From positions 490,001-554,000 of the forward strand of contig CAJNDS010002757.1 of the NCBI GenBank assembly GCA_905221605.1: 64,000 nt of DNA, read 5' to 3'. This DNA comes from Symbiodinium natans. Lineage: Eukaryota > Sar > Dinophyceae > Suessiales > Symbiodiniaceae. A model generated the notes under the pieces. That model was not told the DNA's origin and made no database searches. It saw only the letters and a list, made by a program, of their open reading frames with translations. How positions within the stretch are numbered: the stretch's first letter is position 1; each line of letters opens with the position of its first letter. Shown one piece after another: positions 1-11,124 of the stretch. A program made the translations under genes and the position numbers.

Positions 1-714
1 GCCAGCTTTTGATCACGCTGCCCACTTGAGTATTGCAGGAGCTCCTGCACCAGCTGCCCCAACTCCCAGATGTGCAGTGCGCGTGGCTCCTCCTCGCGAT
101 GTACACTGCGCCTCGGACCAACCACGCCTTGCGGACAGCACCCCCGTGTGCCGTGGCCCCATATGCGTGGGCACACGAGTCTGCCCATCTTGGACACGCT
201 GCAACGTCGCATGGCGGGTCGCCGCATCGGAAGTGGAGGGTGCGAAAAGCTCGGGGGCGTGCGCCTTGCCTTGTCTCCGGAGCGCAGCTAACGCATTCGG
301 CCGCACGCCAGCATTCGTTGTGGAATTCCGGGCCACCTGCCAGGGCCCGGCGCAGGCTTCTGCAGTGATAGGATTGTGGACCCGATGTTGGAGGCCATAC
401 CGAAAAATCCCCGCTCAACAGCGCCGACGACTGCGTCGCCGCACTCGCGCACCGGGTGTGAATACAGAGGTCCTCAAGGACTGCCACTCGCACTTGGGCG
501 GGCTGGAGAGCGGAGCTGCACAAGGCTTGCTGCTGCCCAAGCAAATGACACAGTTCGAAAAAACTCCCGTTTCCTTTGATGGATTCGCGCATCTTTCCTA
601 AGAACTCATTACAAATACACGCAACTGTGAATCGTGCACGCATTTACGGCAATGGCTGGTCGGGTAAGAGTGTTTTGTTTGTTGCGGGTGTTTTTTTTTT
701 TTTGCGGGTGCGGG

Positions 715-760
715 GCCTCTCTCTCTCTCTCTTTCTCTCCCTCTCCCTTTCTCTCTGCAG
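715..760 (+). repeat. CT-rich pyrimidine tract ending in CTGCAG
   Basis: A (CT)n-like tract of about 45 nt ends in CTCTGCAG. It is a simple repeat but also resembles a polypyrimidine tract plus 3' splice acceptor. No coding exon could be identified downstream, so a splicing role is only a possibility. Confidence 0.6.
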
Positions 761-1749
761 CGTTGATCACGTCCACAGGTGAAACCGCCGTCAGCAGCCC
801 TTTCAGTGGGACTAACGTGCGGGAAAACATACAAGTCGGAGGATGCGTACGGCTGCGTGTGGCGTGTGGTAAGGAGAAATAAGTTCAGGGAGACTACGTA
901 CACAGTGGGCAATTCTGCACAAGGCTCTTCGCAACCCTTTTCGGGTGGGACGATGGCAGGACTAGGGTCAAGTTTCCGGCCACCGTGGGGGAAATACAGA
1001 ATCGAAAGGGAGTGTCTTATAGCGGGTGACGAAGATCACCCGCCGCACATGGGGTATTCGTGACTACTCGCCAGAAATAAACATGGAGCAAGCGATAAGT
1101 CGGCGACGTTGGAATAGAGGCTGGAAAGGCCGTGGTCCCCCGGTTCGCCTCCTGTCCGCTCCCCTATAGACATCTAGACAGCATTGTGGCAAAGGTCAAA
1201 GGGCTGCGTGGCATCCAGCGGCCAGAAGTGTAAACGTCAATCGGCATGAAAGTTGGGGCAGTTGTCATAGCTTGTGGGAAATCGTAGCGCAAGCTGGGTC
1301 CGATCGTATTGCTAGCCATCCAGAAACGCACGTCTCCATAACGCGTGGCCTGACAGTCTGATGGGATGTGCCAGAAGTCTTCATGTGCATCATGTTGGGA
1401 GCCACCGTCGCCCATGGTTGGTCAATGACATAAGCGTGGGAATCAGGGTCAAGTGGTATGAACATAGGGGGCCGCCCATCTCCTGTTGGAACGAGGACAA
1501 AGCGCAGGATGAAATACAGACCCACGTAGGACCTCCAGCATAAGTTGCGGGAAACCTGCGTCACTGTCGAGGCTGAAAGTTTAGGTCGGCGAAAAGTATG
1601 GAGCGGCCATCCTCCTTCCACTGGTGGTAGGACCGTAGCGGTGGACTGAACTATCGACCTGCAGTTGACTGTCAAGTACAGGTGCTCAGAAACAGTCGGC
1701 ATGAAGTCAAAGATCAAGCGAAACTCCACGAGAATGGTATAATGGAAAT

Positions 1750-1836
1750 CATTGCAGTCTTATTGGCAGTCTTTGCAATCTTATTGGCAATCCTTGCAAT
1801 CTTATTGGCAATCCTTGTAGTCGTATTGGCAGTCGT
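1750..1836 (+). repeat. 21-bp imperfect tandem repeat coding for hydrophobic residues
   Basis: About four imperfect copies of a ~21-nt unit built on TTATTGGCAATCCTTGCAATC lie head to tail. In the frame open from 1682 they encode Leu/Ile/Ala/Val-rich heptads that would form a single hydrophobic helix. The frame runs to GCGCAG followed by GTAAGG at about 1853-1860, which looks like a canonical 5' splice site. This could be a membrane-segment exon or a coincidental translation of a minisatellite; I cannot tell which. Confidence 0.45.
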
Positions 1837-3076
1837 TGAAAAGGCCATGGCGCAGGTAAGGAAAGGGACGATCCATGCTGTCTTGTGCCAGAACCTATTC
1901 ACAGGGCCCTACAAAAGGAAAACCTCCTCCAAGTCCTCTTTGGGACGCTACCGGCTTTGTCAAAGCCTTTGTCTGCTGCCAGGCTGTTAGAACGCTCCTG
2001 CAGGACCCCGAAGGTGGGTTTCATGGCAGCACCCAGGATGTGCCTCTTCTTAACTTCTGCTGCTCTGTCCTTGAAACTGGCCCAGGCCCAGGTCCTGCAG
2101 CTATGCTGGCAGGCTGCTGGAAAAGGCTGCGGAGAGTTTGGCTCGGTGCAACCTGAACATGGGCCTTACATCTAGGGCCTAGGGTCCTTCCTTAAAACAA
2201 CATGCTTGGGACAGCTTTTGGGAGATCAATTTTTTTCTAAGGGACAACTGGCCCCACAACCCTCACAGATCCACAGCCCTTTTTGTAGCTTTAGGCGTGG
2301 GTCTCGTGGACACATTCAACCTGGACCCGGCCCTGTTGCGTGCACTCGTTGCCGGTCTTTCTGTTCTTTGTGTGAGCTTTAACTGGCATTGCCCACACCG
2401 GAGGTTGAGACCTTCCCATTGCCATTCATGACCCGGCTTGTCCTTGACCAGTTGTTGAAACCACTCTTGAAGGCATTCGGAGTATCGCATTCGAAGTCGG
2501 AAATAGGCATTGGGATTGACACCAAAATGGTGTTACGCAAGATGTACTCACAGGGATACATAAGCAACTAGATCAGCCTCCGTTTCGAGCAAAATCATGA
2601 ACATCCTGCTTGCAAAGTTGTCCACCAAATCAACTGCAATGTAGCAACAGCACGTGAACCCTTCCCTCACCACACAGTTCACAAGAGAAATCTCGAAGAA
2701 GAAATACAAGAAACAAAAACATTCGAAACTGCTTCTCGACTTCTTTTTGGCTTTTCAAGCAATGCTCTCTGCTGCTTCCGTCAGCTGCAGGCACTCCTGT
2801 CTCTACCAGGCGCAGGGTCGGTGTTCCACGCACTTCTCCAACAGGAATACAAAACTGACGCGATGGGGCCACCGCTCAATGCTGCGACTGGGGGGACCAT
2901 TCAGAAACTTGAGCAATCCCAACCCTAAATGTCTGCCACCGCACAAAGCTGCACAGACGACTTGACTTATCAACTAGACGCTTAAAGCAGTTGGTCGTTT
3001 GGGATTTGGGTCAGTCAGGCCTGTGCCAGCATGAATTTTATTAGATTCAACAACCTCCCTGTTTCCGATTCATTTC

Positions 3077-5052
3077 AAGTGCAATTCGTAGGAATCTGTA
3101 AGTGCAAAACTTCTTAACCGAAAGACACAGACAAGCAGACTGCCGTGACTGTCGCTTTTGGCACACTCAGCAGAGAAGACAGGTAAGCTGCGTGCCTCTC
3201 GTGTTCTTTCTCTTCTTCAGCTCGTCTTGAGCCAAAGTTAAAAGTTAGTCGGCAACCGCCTGACTTTCCTAAGCACATGCCAAAAACAGCTTCCTCAAGC
3301 TGCAGCACTGCTTCCACGCTTGCAAATGCACTTGTGCGTTTGCTGCTACTTGTGCACAGTACAAAACTCTCTTCAAACGTGTCGCAAAATCATCGTAGTG
3401 CAAAGAAAACATGCAAAAGCTGCTTCATGCTGCTGCTAAGCACATGCGACTAGGTTCACATACTCACATGTCCTCGCCACAGCTAACTGCACATGAAAAT
3501 GGTCGAAGACATCCCACGGTTTGCCAGAGTTGGTGTAATCACATACACAGCACAGAAAAACCACGCCAACACATATGGCCCGACATCGTGTTTTTCTGCA
3601 AAGCGAAGATCCCAATGGAGATACAGGAATGTGCCTTCAGATGTTCATCTTCCCTTGCACCAAATTATCCCGCAGTAGTTGTGACAATATTCCATACCTC
3701 CTTTCGGGGCAATTTAATGATTATCTCCGCTGGCCGCTGCTTTACAACAGCTGTAGTTGCAACATTATATTGAAAAGCAGCCACCAAAAACCACTGTATT
3801 GCCCAAGAGCCATACTTATCCCAGAGCCTGCATATTACTTAAGCAGTTAAAGACAAATCCAGCAATCTGCACATGGGCGTCTATAGATTCTGGAATTCTT
3901 CTGTTGCACCTGCTTGCACCCCTCAAGATGGAACTTGTCACCATACTTTAAGAGACAGATTATTAATGCTGAATCTGCAACGGCTTTGCAAACCACATGG
4001 CAGCACACTTCTGATAAGGTAAGAATTGCTCGACTGCTCATCTATAGCTTTGCAAGTCCAAACGTAGCATGTCTTACACAGCTGCATGTTCCAAACATTA
4101 AGTGAAGCTTTTGTGCAAATATGGGCTCTGACAACATGAACCACCGTGTTTTTTCAACGGGAAGACCTGATCGACCTTTTATGCCGGTTCTGCACAGGTG
4201 GACATAACACTGGTGAAAAAGACAAGCCTTTGACAACGTTTTCTAAGTTCCAGATCTGTTCCATATGGTGTTAGATCTAAGCATGCGTCTCCAAGGCTAA
4301 GATAGTGCACTGCCAACCTTATCACGCTATCCCACTCAACATCAGCAGGCGAAGACTCACAAATCTTCGCAAAGTTTTCCATTTACTTGCCGCCTTATTC
4401 TCTGCCCAATCGCTAAACATCAGTCTAACTTGTAATGGTTACAGTAGTCGGAGTCAATTTCTTCTCTTGGAAAGCGCTGCATTGCTCTTGCTGGGTCTTG
4501 CAATGCTAGCTTGCACAGGAACACAGCTGTTGTTTCTTTTCAGTCGAATTGGGAACAACTCATGTTAAACGCCATACAGTGAATGTTTCCAACGGAAAGC
4601 GTGTTGATTCTGATGTATGGAACCTTTACTTTGTGTAATTCCAATTCTGGCAAACCGTGGAATGTCTTTGACCATTTTTCATGTGCAGTGAGCTGTAGCA
4701 AGAACAGTTAGAATGTGAACCAAGCAGCATGTGCTTGGCAGCAGCGTAAAGCAGTTTTGCGCGCTTTCTCAAACCGTTTTAAGAGAGTTTTTTGCACTGT
4801 GTGCAGTAGCAGCAAAATGCACAAGTTGCATTTGCAAGCGCGGAAGCAGTGCTTAAGAAAGCTGTTTTGGCATGCTTTGAAAAAGTTACTTTTAACAACA
4901 AGCTGAGAACACTGAAAGGCACGCAGCTAACCTGCTCTCTGCTGAGTGTGCCAAAAGAAGTTTTGTATGGTTGCGGAGCTTGGCTTGCTCTGCGTATGCA
5001 GAACCCACCACTTGCCAAGGTTGTTAGAAGTTTTCCACGAATTGTCCACTGC
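3077..5052. mobile_element. Fold-back element with ~0.5 kb inverted arms
   Basis: The left arm (about 3077-3610) matches the reverse complement of the right arm (about 4570-5052). The best stretches are 3160-3215 against 4905-4960 (including TGAGTGTGCCAAAAG), 3290-3370 against 4780-4860 (including CATTTGCAAGCG and GGAAGCAGTGCT) and 3480-3530 against 4650-4700 (including GCAAACCGTGG). The arms have diverged by substitutions and small indels. The ~1 kb between them has no recognisable protein. The layout fits a fold-back or large MITE-like DNA element, or an old inverted duplication. I did not identify a clean target-site duplication. Confidence 0.6.
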
Positions 5053-5069
5053 ACACACACAAAAAGTGT

Positions 5070-5656
5070 GCCTCACTTTTACAATTTGAAGCCTACAACA
5101 TGCAGATTGTGCGCAGCAAACAGCTTGCGCCGTGAAGGCACATCGATGCGCACCTTGAGGCAAAAGCCAGTTCTGTGGCATAGCACTAAGCCCAGTAACC
5201 CAGTGTGTCTAGAACAATGGTCATCATGCACACCACAAGCATACTGTGAAGGTCATCTGACGTGTTCTACGTTTTCTGGAATTTTTCGAATACCGTTGCA
5301 TTCAGGTGGGCATCAGGGCTACAACGTAAGACACTTTCCAGCATGAAGAACACAAAATGAAGCGTCGCTTCTCGACATGTATCTTGGCAGAACTTTTGCG
5401 GCAAAAAACTAAAAGAATGTTCTTTGTAAGCCTGGTTGTTCCACTCTTACCCAACTGCACATTGCATTCGGACGCCACACTGGCCGTGGCCCTAACAAAG
5501 CCAGCTTCGTAAAGGTAGTCAAAGCTCCTACCAATGCTCTCTCACAACCAAGCAGTGTCACGTACGTAATTGTAATGGATAAGCGGTAGAAAAGGAGAAC
5601 CCCAAAAACACCGCTTGTTCATCATCAAGCCGTTAGTTAATTGATCATGATGCCGA
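5070..5656. other. No recognisable gene
   Basis: This unique sequence lies between the fold-back element and the microsatellite. I see no domain, RNA gene or repeat in it. Confidence 0.4.
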
Positions 5657-5657
5657 G

Positions 5658-5955
<298 letters not shown>

Positions 5956-6070
5956 AAGCACTACCAGCTCAAGCCGCCCGCGCATGGTAGCTGTCGAACC
6001 GGCCAAGGCCCCGAACTTCATCTCTTTAACAGTTTTCGGGGCCCTCTAACATCTCAAGGCTTTCTAGCTC

Positions 6071-7860
6071 TTGCCAGCTGATGGTCACTTTGAGGCTTTA
6101 GCCTCAAGCATTCTGAGATTCTGCCGCAGACAGCATATCCACGAGCTGGCCCGGTCCCAATTCCGGGGGGAGAACTTAGATCGTCTTAGACTGCATCTTT
6201 CACTCCTAAGTGTGAGGGTTCTCGTCTTTCCGCAGGACGAGGGGAGTCTGATCGTGCTTCGGCACTTCAGTCGAAACAAGCGGATGGCAGAGGGTTTAAT
6301 TCGGAAACATTCCTATCGTCGGGCCTGTCACCGAGCCTTAAGGGACGGTTGCGCAGTACCATATCGCAGGACGAATTTGCCTCTAAGCCAGGCACAGGCA
6401 AGCGCAGGCACGGCTGCACCTAGTGCAAGCCAGGAGACAAAGGAAAACACGCATGCTCAATTTGCACCGCAGCTCCCTCTTAGGCAGTCGCGAAGGCGTC
6501 ACCCTAGAGGCGGTCGTGAAGCCAAACCACTGCGAGTTTTCTCGTGGAACGCAGGTGGACTCAGCCAACAATTGTGGGCAGAGTTCAAAGAGTGGCTGCA
6601 ACATCAGCAGGACCTAGAGATGGTATTTTCATCCAGGAAACCCACTGGACCACATCCTCCCAATTTAAAGTGCACGGCTGGACAGCCGTTTCAGGCGGGC
6701 TACCGGATGAAGAGCTCGTGAGGTCTCCTCCCACTCAAACATCCCAGCCACCTGAACAGCCAAAGCACAGGCGCTCTGCAGGTGTACTCACTCTACCATC
6801 ACCAAGCATAGACTCAGTAACACTGCGCTGGCAGGATCTACACCCAGGCCGCGCTCAAGAGGTTCACTGCGAAGTCCGAGGCCAGCCAGTGCTCCTGCTA
6901 AACTGCTATCAGTGCAGCGCGGCATGACGGAGCAAGACCATTATGCCACCCAGAGCAAAGTTCTCTCCTCCCTAAGCAAGTCCCTTTCTAACTCGTCACA
7001 GCGCACTCTTCCGGTGCTAGCGGGGGATTTCAACTCTTCCCTAAAACCAAATCCCCCCTTCGTAGGGGGAGTGGTGCCAGCAGGTTCCTCCAAGCAGAAA
7101 CCGGTTCAGAAGCAGTTCCAGAAGTTTCTCCAGCGAAACTCACTGGTCGCGCTTAACACATGGCAGGGGCGTAAGGCAAACACCTTCACCTCGCCACAGG
7201 GCAGCTCTCAGATTGACTTTATCTTAACTACCAATTTTTACGCTGCTCAACTAGCCCGAAAGGTGTGTGTCCTCAAGGACTTTAAGCTGGGAGCATGGCG
7301 GAAAGGAGGCAAACACACGCCACTCCGTACGGCAATACCCCTGAAGAAGGTCTGGAGACACCCGTTCTCCACCAAAACTCAGCCAGCGGTCCCTTTCAAA
7401 CAAAAGTCCTTACTGGCCCAACATGTCAGACAAAACACTCCTCTGGCTCAAACCCTGCGAGTCCAAGTTGAACACGAAGTAGACAAACTTCGAGCGCAGA
7501 AAAACGGAGAGCCTCTCCATCCTGATGAGGTCAACGAGCTTCTTCTAGAACATGCCAAGACCTTCCAGCCGAGGGATCCAGAAGTAAGCTGTGCAGACGT
7601 AGTCCCGACAGCACAGCCTCTACGGCGGCTCCATAACCATCGACAAACAGCACTACGGAACCTCAAACGGGAGGATGACGTCATACATAAGATGGCCCGC
7701 ACTGAGCACTTTAAACAGGCTCAGCGCACGCTAGAAGAAGCAGCTAAGGCACATCAGATCAAGCACCAGGCCCGAGAAAGGACTCACCGCACACTAACAG
7801 AGATTTCTGAGAAAGTCAAAAGAGACCCACATGCGGCATATCGCTCCTTAAAGCACGTAG
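6071..7860 (+). pseudogene. LINE apurinic-type endonuclease (EEP) domain, frameshifted
   Basis: The N-terminal nuclease of a non-LTR retrotransposon, which nicks target DNA to prime reverse transcription. Family motifs are visible but spread over three frames: FSWNAGGL at about 6535-6561, IQETHW at about 6631-6648, AGDFN at about 7020-7034 and SQIDFIL at about 7207-7227. The first shift lies between the first two motifs, near 6615-6630; the second is near 6905. Upstream of the nuclease is a basic, Ala/Gln-rich N-terminal part. Downstream (about 7390-7850) is a charged linker typical of the gap between nuclease and polymerase. A copy of the block's repeated motif lies inside the domain at 6718, where one frame reads VRSPP and another meets TGA. 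The domain assignment is firm; activity of this copy is unlikely. Confidence 0.8.
6718..6731 (+). repeat. Punctuation motif copy 1 (inside endonuclease)
   Basis: Reads GTGAGGTCTCCTCC. The first TGA closes one frame, while the endonuclease frame reads VRSPP through it. Confidence 0.6.
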
Positions 7861-8978
7861 CTCCTTGGTCCGTGCCATGCTTCGCTCCCGAGCACCAGAT
7901 AGGTTCTGCACCTCCAAGGATAGGAAAGGAAGGCCAGATCTGATTGGAGGTTTCACCTTCTCACTCGACCTCTCTCAAGCTTTTGACAAAACCAGCCGAG
8001 AAGCTCTCTTGCGCTCACTAATAACCTACGGAGCCTCACCAGAGGACGTTGAGCTAGTGGCATCGCTGCACAGGGAAGCCCAGTATAACTTGCGGTATGG
8101 CAGAAGCCAGGACTCAGTAACCTCAACCAGAGGTATTAAGCAGGGCTGCAAACTGGCTCCCTCGCTTTTCTCATTGGTTATAACGGAGGCGTTCCGGCTA
8201 CCGGCAACCCACATAGGGTTTCCCCCCATACAGCAGTTTCTCACAGGATTTGCAGACGACCTCGTCATTCACCGGGACATCCACAACTGGTCCGACCTCT
8301 ACGCGGCTCATGACATGGTAAGACTGTTACTGCACTATCTGCAAGAAGCCGGACTAGAGATCAACTATGCAAAGTGCAACATTATGGTCAAATTGGCCGG
8401 TCGCCATGCACAGCAGGCTAAGAAGCTCTTCAAGTCGCAGGAGCTGCGCTCGGGCCGGAAAGTCACGGTCTGGAACATAGATGCCCCAAAACAGCCTAGG
8501 CGGCCAGTTCTGCTCTCAAACTCCTCTGCTCTACCCCCACTTCCCTCTCTTCCTTCCTTTGAGCTGGTAGACTCCTTTAAGTATCTTGGGGTCATGGTCA
8601 GCTACTCAAATCCGGAGGATCTCACTTTCTCCTTACGACAAGAGCGAGCGGCGAAGAAGAAGCAGACAGTGCGCAAATTCATTCACAATAAGCGCAAGAC
8701 AAAAACTGCATCCAGGCTGCTTGTCTGGAGAGCCACTGTCTGGTCCACGGCCACTTTTGGCCTGGAATCTGTGGGTCTTTCAGGAAGGCGGGCACGGGCT
8801 CTTCGCTCATGGCATGCAAGACAGGTGAGAGCGGTAACACACAACCCTGTGCATAAGACTCGAGAAACTACTGCAGCGCTCTTCACACGTCTTAAGACAG
8901 TTCCTCCAGTTCAGCAGCTTCATGATCGCTCAGCCCAGCGCCTAGACTCCCTTCGTAAGCGCCGGCACGCAGCTTCAG

Positions 8979-8997
8979 CGAGTGAGGTCACCTCCTG
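8979..8997 (+). repeat. Punctuation motif copy 2 (after RT)
   Basis: Reads CGAGTGAGGTCACCTCCTG; centre base A. Translated in frame as SEVTS. Confidence 0.75.
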
Positions 8998-9171
8998 CTC
9001 GACATCCACGTCGGCCAAAACGTGCTCTTTGCCCTTCACTCAGCCCGGTGCCTGGCCTAATGAGGATATCCTAACCATTCCCTCCACCCTGCAAACGGCG
9101 GAGGATATTGCAGCCTCTTATCGCAAGCTGCTCAAGGAGGTTGACAACGACCCCTCTCCGGATGTACCCAT

Positions 9172-9730
9172 GCATGCCTGTTGTGGAAAGGTATTTCGCA
9201 CCGCGGCGGGTTTGCGAACACACAGGACGGTCAAGCACCCGGCCCCTGCCCTACCACCTCTTGAATTCTCACGCCTAAAGCACTCCGTGGAGGCATGCCT
9301 CAATGTTCTAACTGCCAGACGAAGTTCAAAAACTGGCATAATCTACAGCAACATGTTGAGCGCAGAGTCTGCAAACAGGACGGCTTTAAGCTCTCTAGAC
9401 CTGCAGCAGCTACCAAGGCTGACGTGGTTCATCCTCAGGCGAGTGAGGTTTCCTCCAGCCAGGAAATTGAGCCTTCCTTAGACCGGCAGGCAGCAGCTGC
9501 ACCCTCGGTTCAGCTTACCCTGCAGTTAGACACAAAGCCGCTCATCTCGCGCATCCGCACTGAATTGTTACAGCATGCCGGAGGACAGACCTTCCTTGAG
9601 CTCATCACTGGCAACCTTGGCAGGCAGCTTACCAGAACTTACCAGAACCTGCCTTCTCTGCGACTCATGGATAGCCTCCACGACAAAAATAGCCTTCCAC
9701 CTCACCAAAAAACACGGAGCAGAATGGGAT
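9172..9730 (+). pseudogene. C2H2/C2HC zinc-finger array between RT and protease
   Basis: Three zinc-finger-like units lie in three different frames. The first, with CCGKVFRTAAGLRTHRTVKH, ends near 9237. The second, with CSNCQTKFKNWHNLQQHV, is at about 9305-9370. The third, with CLLCDSWIASTTKIAFHL, starts near 9650 and ends at a His pair. The shift before the third finger has a visible cause: the 10-bp unit TTACCAGAAC is duplicated in tandem at 9629-9648. In the LINE family such fingers normally bind nucleic acid next to the polymerase. A CPAC pair near 9795 may belong to a fourth finger. Confidence 0.7.
9440..9457 (+). repeat. Punctuation motif copy 3 (in zinc-finger region)
   Basis: Reads CGAGTGAGGTTTCCTCCA. 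Centre TTT; the only copy with T at the second loop position. Confidence 0.65.
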
Positions 9731-11035
9731 TCTTACAAAGCTTCTGCGGGGAATAACACTTCTAAGATGTACGTGCTAACCCGCTTGTCCCCCTGCCCTG
9801 CCTGCGGAGTGAAAGTTGAGAGCGTCCCCAGACATACGAAGCAGTGGCCAGTCATTCAGCAATTGCAGCTCTTCTTCTTTCTGCACCCTGAGGCCCCTCT
9901 CTCCAGATCTCATTCGTCTCTCCCACAAACTCAGCTGTCACACCTTTCACCGAATAACGGGACCAGCGCATCTCTTTCTGCGGTCGCCACCCCACGGCTG
10001 CACACGGCCCCCCCTACGCAACTAGAATCTCCGACGCAGGCCGCCCCCCTGCCTAGGACATCCCAACAGCAGACCCTGCAGGCTCCTAATAAAACTCTCA
10101 AGCCTAAGCAAAGCCAGCTTCAGAGATGGTTTCGTCCAGGGAGCGCCTCTCAGGTTGCACAGCAGAGCGCAGAACCTGCCCAGCCACCTGCGACAGAAGT
10201 GGATGTCCCCTCCCATCCACCACCGCCTCCTATAGCTCTGCCTATGCCGCAGCTGATTAATCCGCACAACTTGTGCTACGCCATTTCAGTCTTGCAAATG
10301 ATAAGCGCTCTGAGGGAAGACGCCTCAGTGGACTGGTCGAATCTGCAACCACTCCAGAGAGAACTTCGAGAAAGGGCATCGCGCCCGATCTCCGTTCTTG
10401 CACTTGAATCGCTGCCACATTGTCATCCTGACTGGAGGCTTGCTAACCGTCAAAGTGATGCATTAGAGTACTTGACGTTTCTGCTGGCTAATCACCATGG
10501 CTCCCTACAAAGTACCCCCTGGAAAAGAGTCTATGATGCTGACATACCCGACTCAACAGGTTTTTCCCCCCTTGTACTAACCTTTCCGGAAGGCACTGAC
10601 CCGACCAGGCTGTCACAGCCTGACCCCTTGGAAGCGCCTGTCTCAACCTATTCGCTGTCCTTCTTCGTACACGAGTGGCATTCTCCAAATGACTCCACGG
10701 CAGCGCTGCTGTACACACCTCCATATATTTTTGTGTCTCTGCCAAGGTTCACGAACGCCGGAGAGACGCAACACTGGAGGCTTACTGGCTTGCAGGACGA
10801 GATACAGCTACCAGCATGGACCCGGCCTGACTCTCAATCTTTTGTTTGCTACAAATCAGTTTCGGGACTCTTCCATATCGGACAGGAAGCAACCTCGGGT
10901 CATTACAGATCTTTCACCTTGCTTCCGTCTCTGAAGGTAGGGGATGATTCCAGCCCAGGCTTCTCTCCCACGAGTCAGGAACGAGCACAGATGGAGTCCG
11001 GAGCTTACCTCCTACTCCTCCGCCGACTGAACTGA
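9575..11035 (+). CDS. USP-type deubiquitinase-like cysteine protease, retroelement-encoded
   Basis: The 486-codon frame contains both catalytic boxes of ubiquitin-specific proteases. The Cys box is NPHNLCYAISVLQM, with Cys at about residue 234 (about 10274). The His box is HIGQEATSGHYRSF, with His at about residue 443 (about 10901), followed by the family's terminal strand (GAYLLLLRR). The domain is short for a USP, about 250 residues, with no obvious finger insertion. It is preceded by a zinc finger and a Pro/Gln-rich linker containing KPKQSQLQRWF. The true N-terminus is probably upstream as part of the retroelement polyprotein, because the frame open at 9575 is entered only through the duplication-driven frameshift. 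Plausible roles are polyprotein cleavage or protection of element proteins from ubiquitin-dependent turnover; both are inference. Confidence 0.72.
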   Translation: MPEDRPSLSSSLATLAGSLPELTRTCLLCDSWIASTTKIAFHLTKKHGAEWDSYKASAGNNTSKMYVLTRLSPCPACGVKVESVPRHTKQWPVIQQLQLFFFLHPEAPLSRSHSSLPQTQLSHLSPNNGTSASLSAVATPRLHTAPPTQLESPTQAAPLPRTSQQQTLQAPNKTLKPKQSQLQRWFRPGSASQVAQQSAEPAQPPATEVDVPSHPPPPPIALPMPQLINPHNLCYAISVLQMISALREDASVDWSNLQPLQRELRERASRPISVLALESLPHCHPDWRLANRQSDALEYLTFLLANHHGSLQSTPWKRVYDADIPDSTGFSPLVLTFPEGTDPTRLSQPDPLEAPVSTYSLSFFVHEWHSPNDSTAALLYTPPYIFVSLPRFTNAGETQHWRLTGLQDEIQLPAWTRPDSQSFVCYKSVSGLFHIGQEATSGHYRSFTLLPSLKVGDDSSPGFSPTSQERAQMESGAYLLLLRRLN

Positions 11036-11050
11036 TGTTCAATCCACCTT

Positions 11051-11069
11051 CGAGTGAGGTCTCCTCCTG
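11051..11069 (+). repeat. Punctuation motif copy 4 (after protease ORF)
   Basis: Exact consensus CGAGTGAGGTCTCCTCCTG, 16 nt after the protease stop and 55 nt before the next ATG. Confidence 0.85.
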
Positions 11070-11124
11070 AAAGGTGGGTAAGCAGCATTTCTACACGTGA
11101 CACTGCTTAGCATCACTAAGCGCT

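Larger units (their letters stand above)
1..3060. other. No recognisable gene
   Basis: No conserved domain was seen on either strand. The open frames here are short, overlap on both strands and have no recognisable motif. The stretch contains a pyrimidine tract and a hydrophobic-coding tandem repeat, listed separately. Confidence 0.5.
7865..9481 (+). pseudogene. LINE reverse transcriptase, fingers region missing
   Basis: Non-LTR reverse transcriptase that copies element RNA at the nicked target. Palm motifs are intact and in order in one frame: LDLSQAFD (motif A, about 7963-7986), RGIKQGCKLAP (motif B, about 8129-8161), FADDL (motif C with the catalytic Asp pair, about 8250-8264), GLEINYAKC (motif D) and FKYLGVMVS (motif E, about 8577-8603). 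A Trp/His/Arg-rich thumb-like part follows (RALRSWHARQVRAV). The conserved fingers blocks expected before motif A are absent: the nuclease linker runs straight into motif A with a frame change near 7860, so an internal deletion is likely. The frame continues into the first C-terminal zinc finger (HACCGKVFRTAAGLRTHRTV, about 9172-9231). The copy is probably inactive. Confidence 0.85.

Noticed and set aside
4849-5346. 165-codon plus-strand open frame
   Set aside because: Much of it lies in the right inverted arm of the fold-back element; no domain and no counterpart in the other arm.
8987-8997. TCACCTCCT in a motif copy, like the 3' end of 16S rRNA
   Set aside because: Only one variant copy shows it; the others have TCTCC, TCCCC or TCGCC. 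The genome context is eukaryotic.
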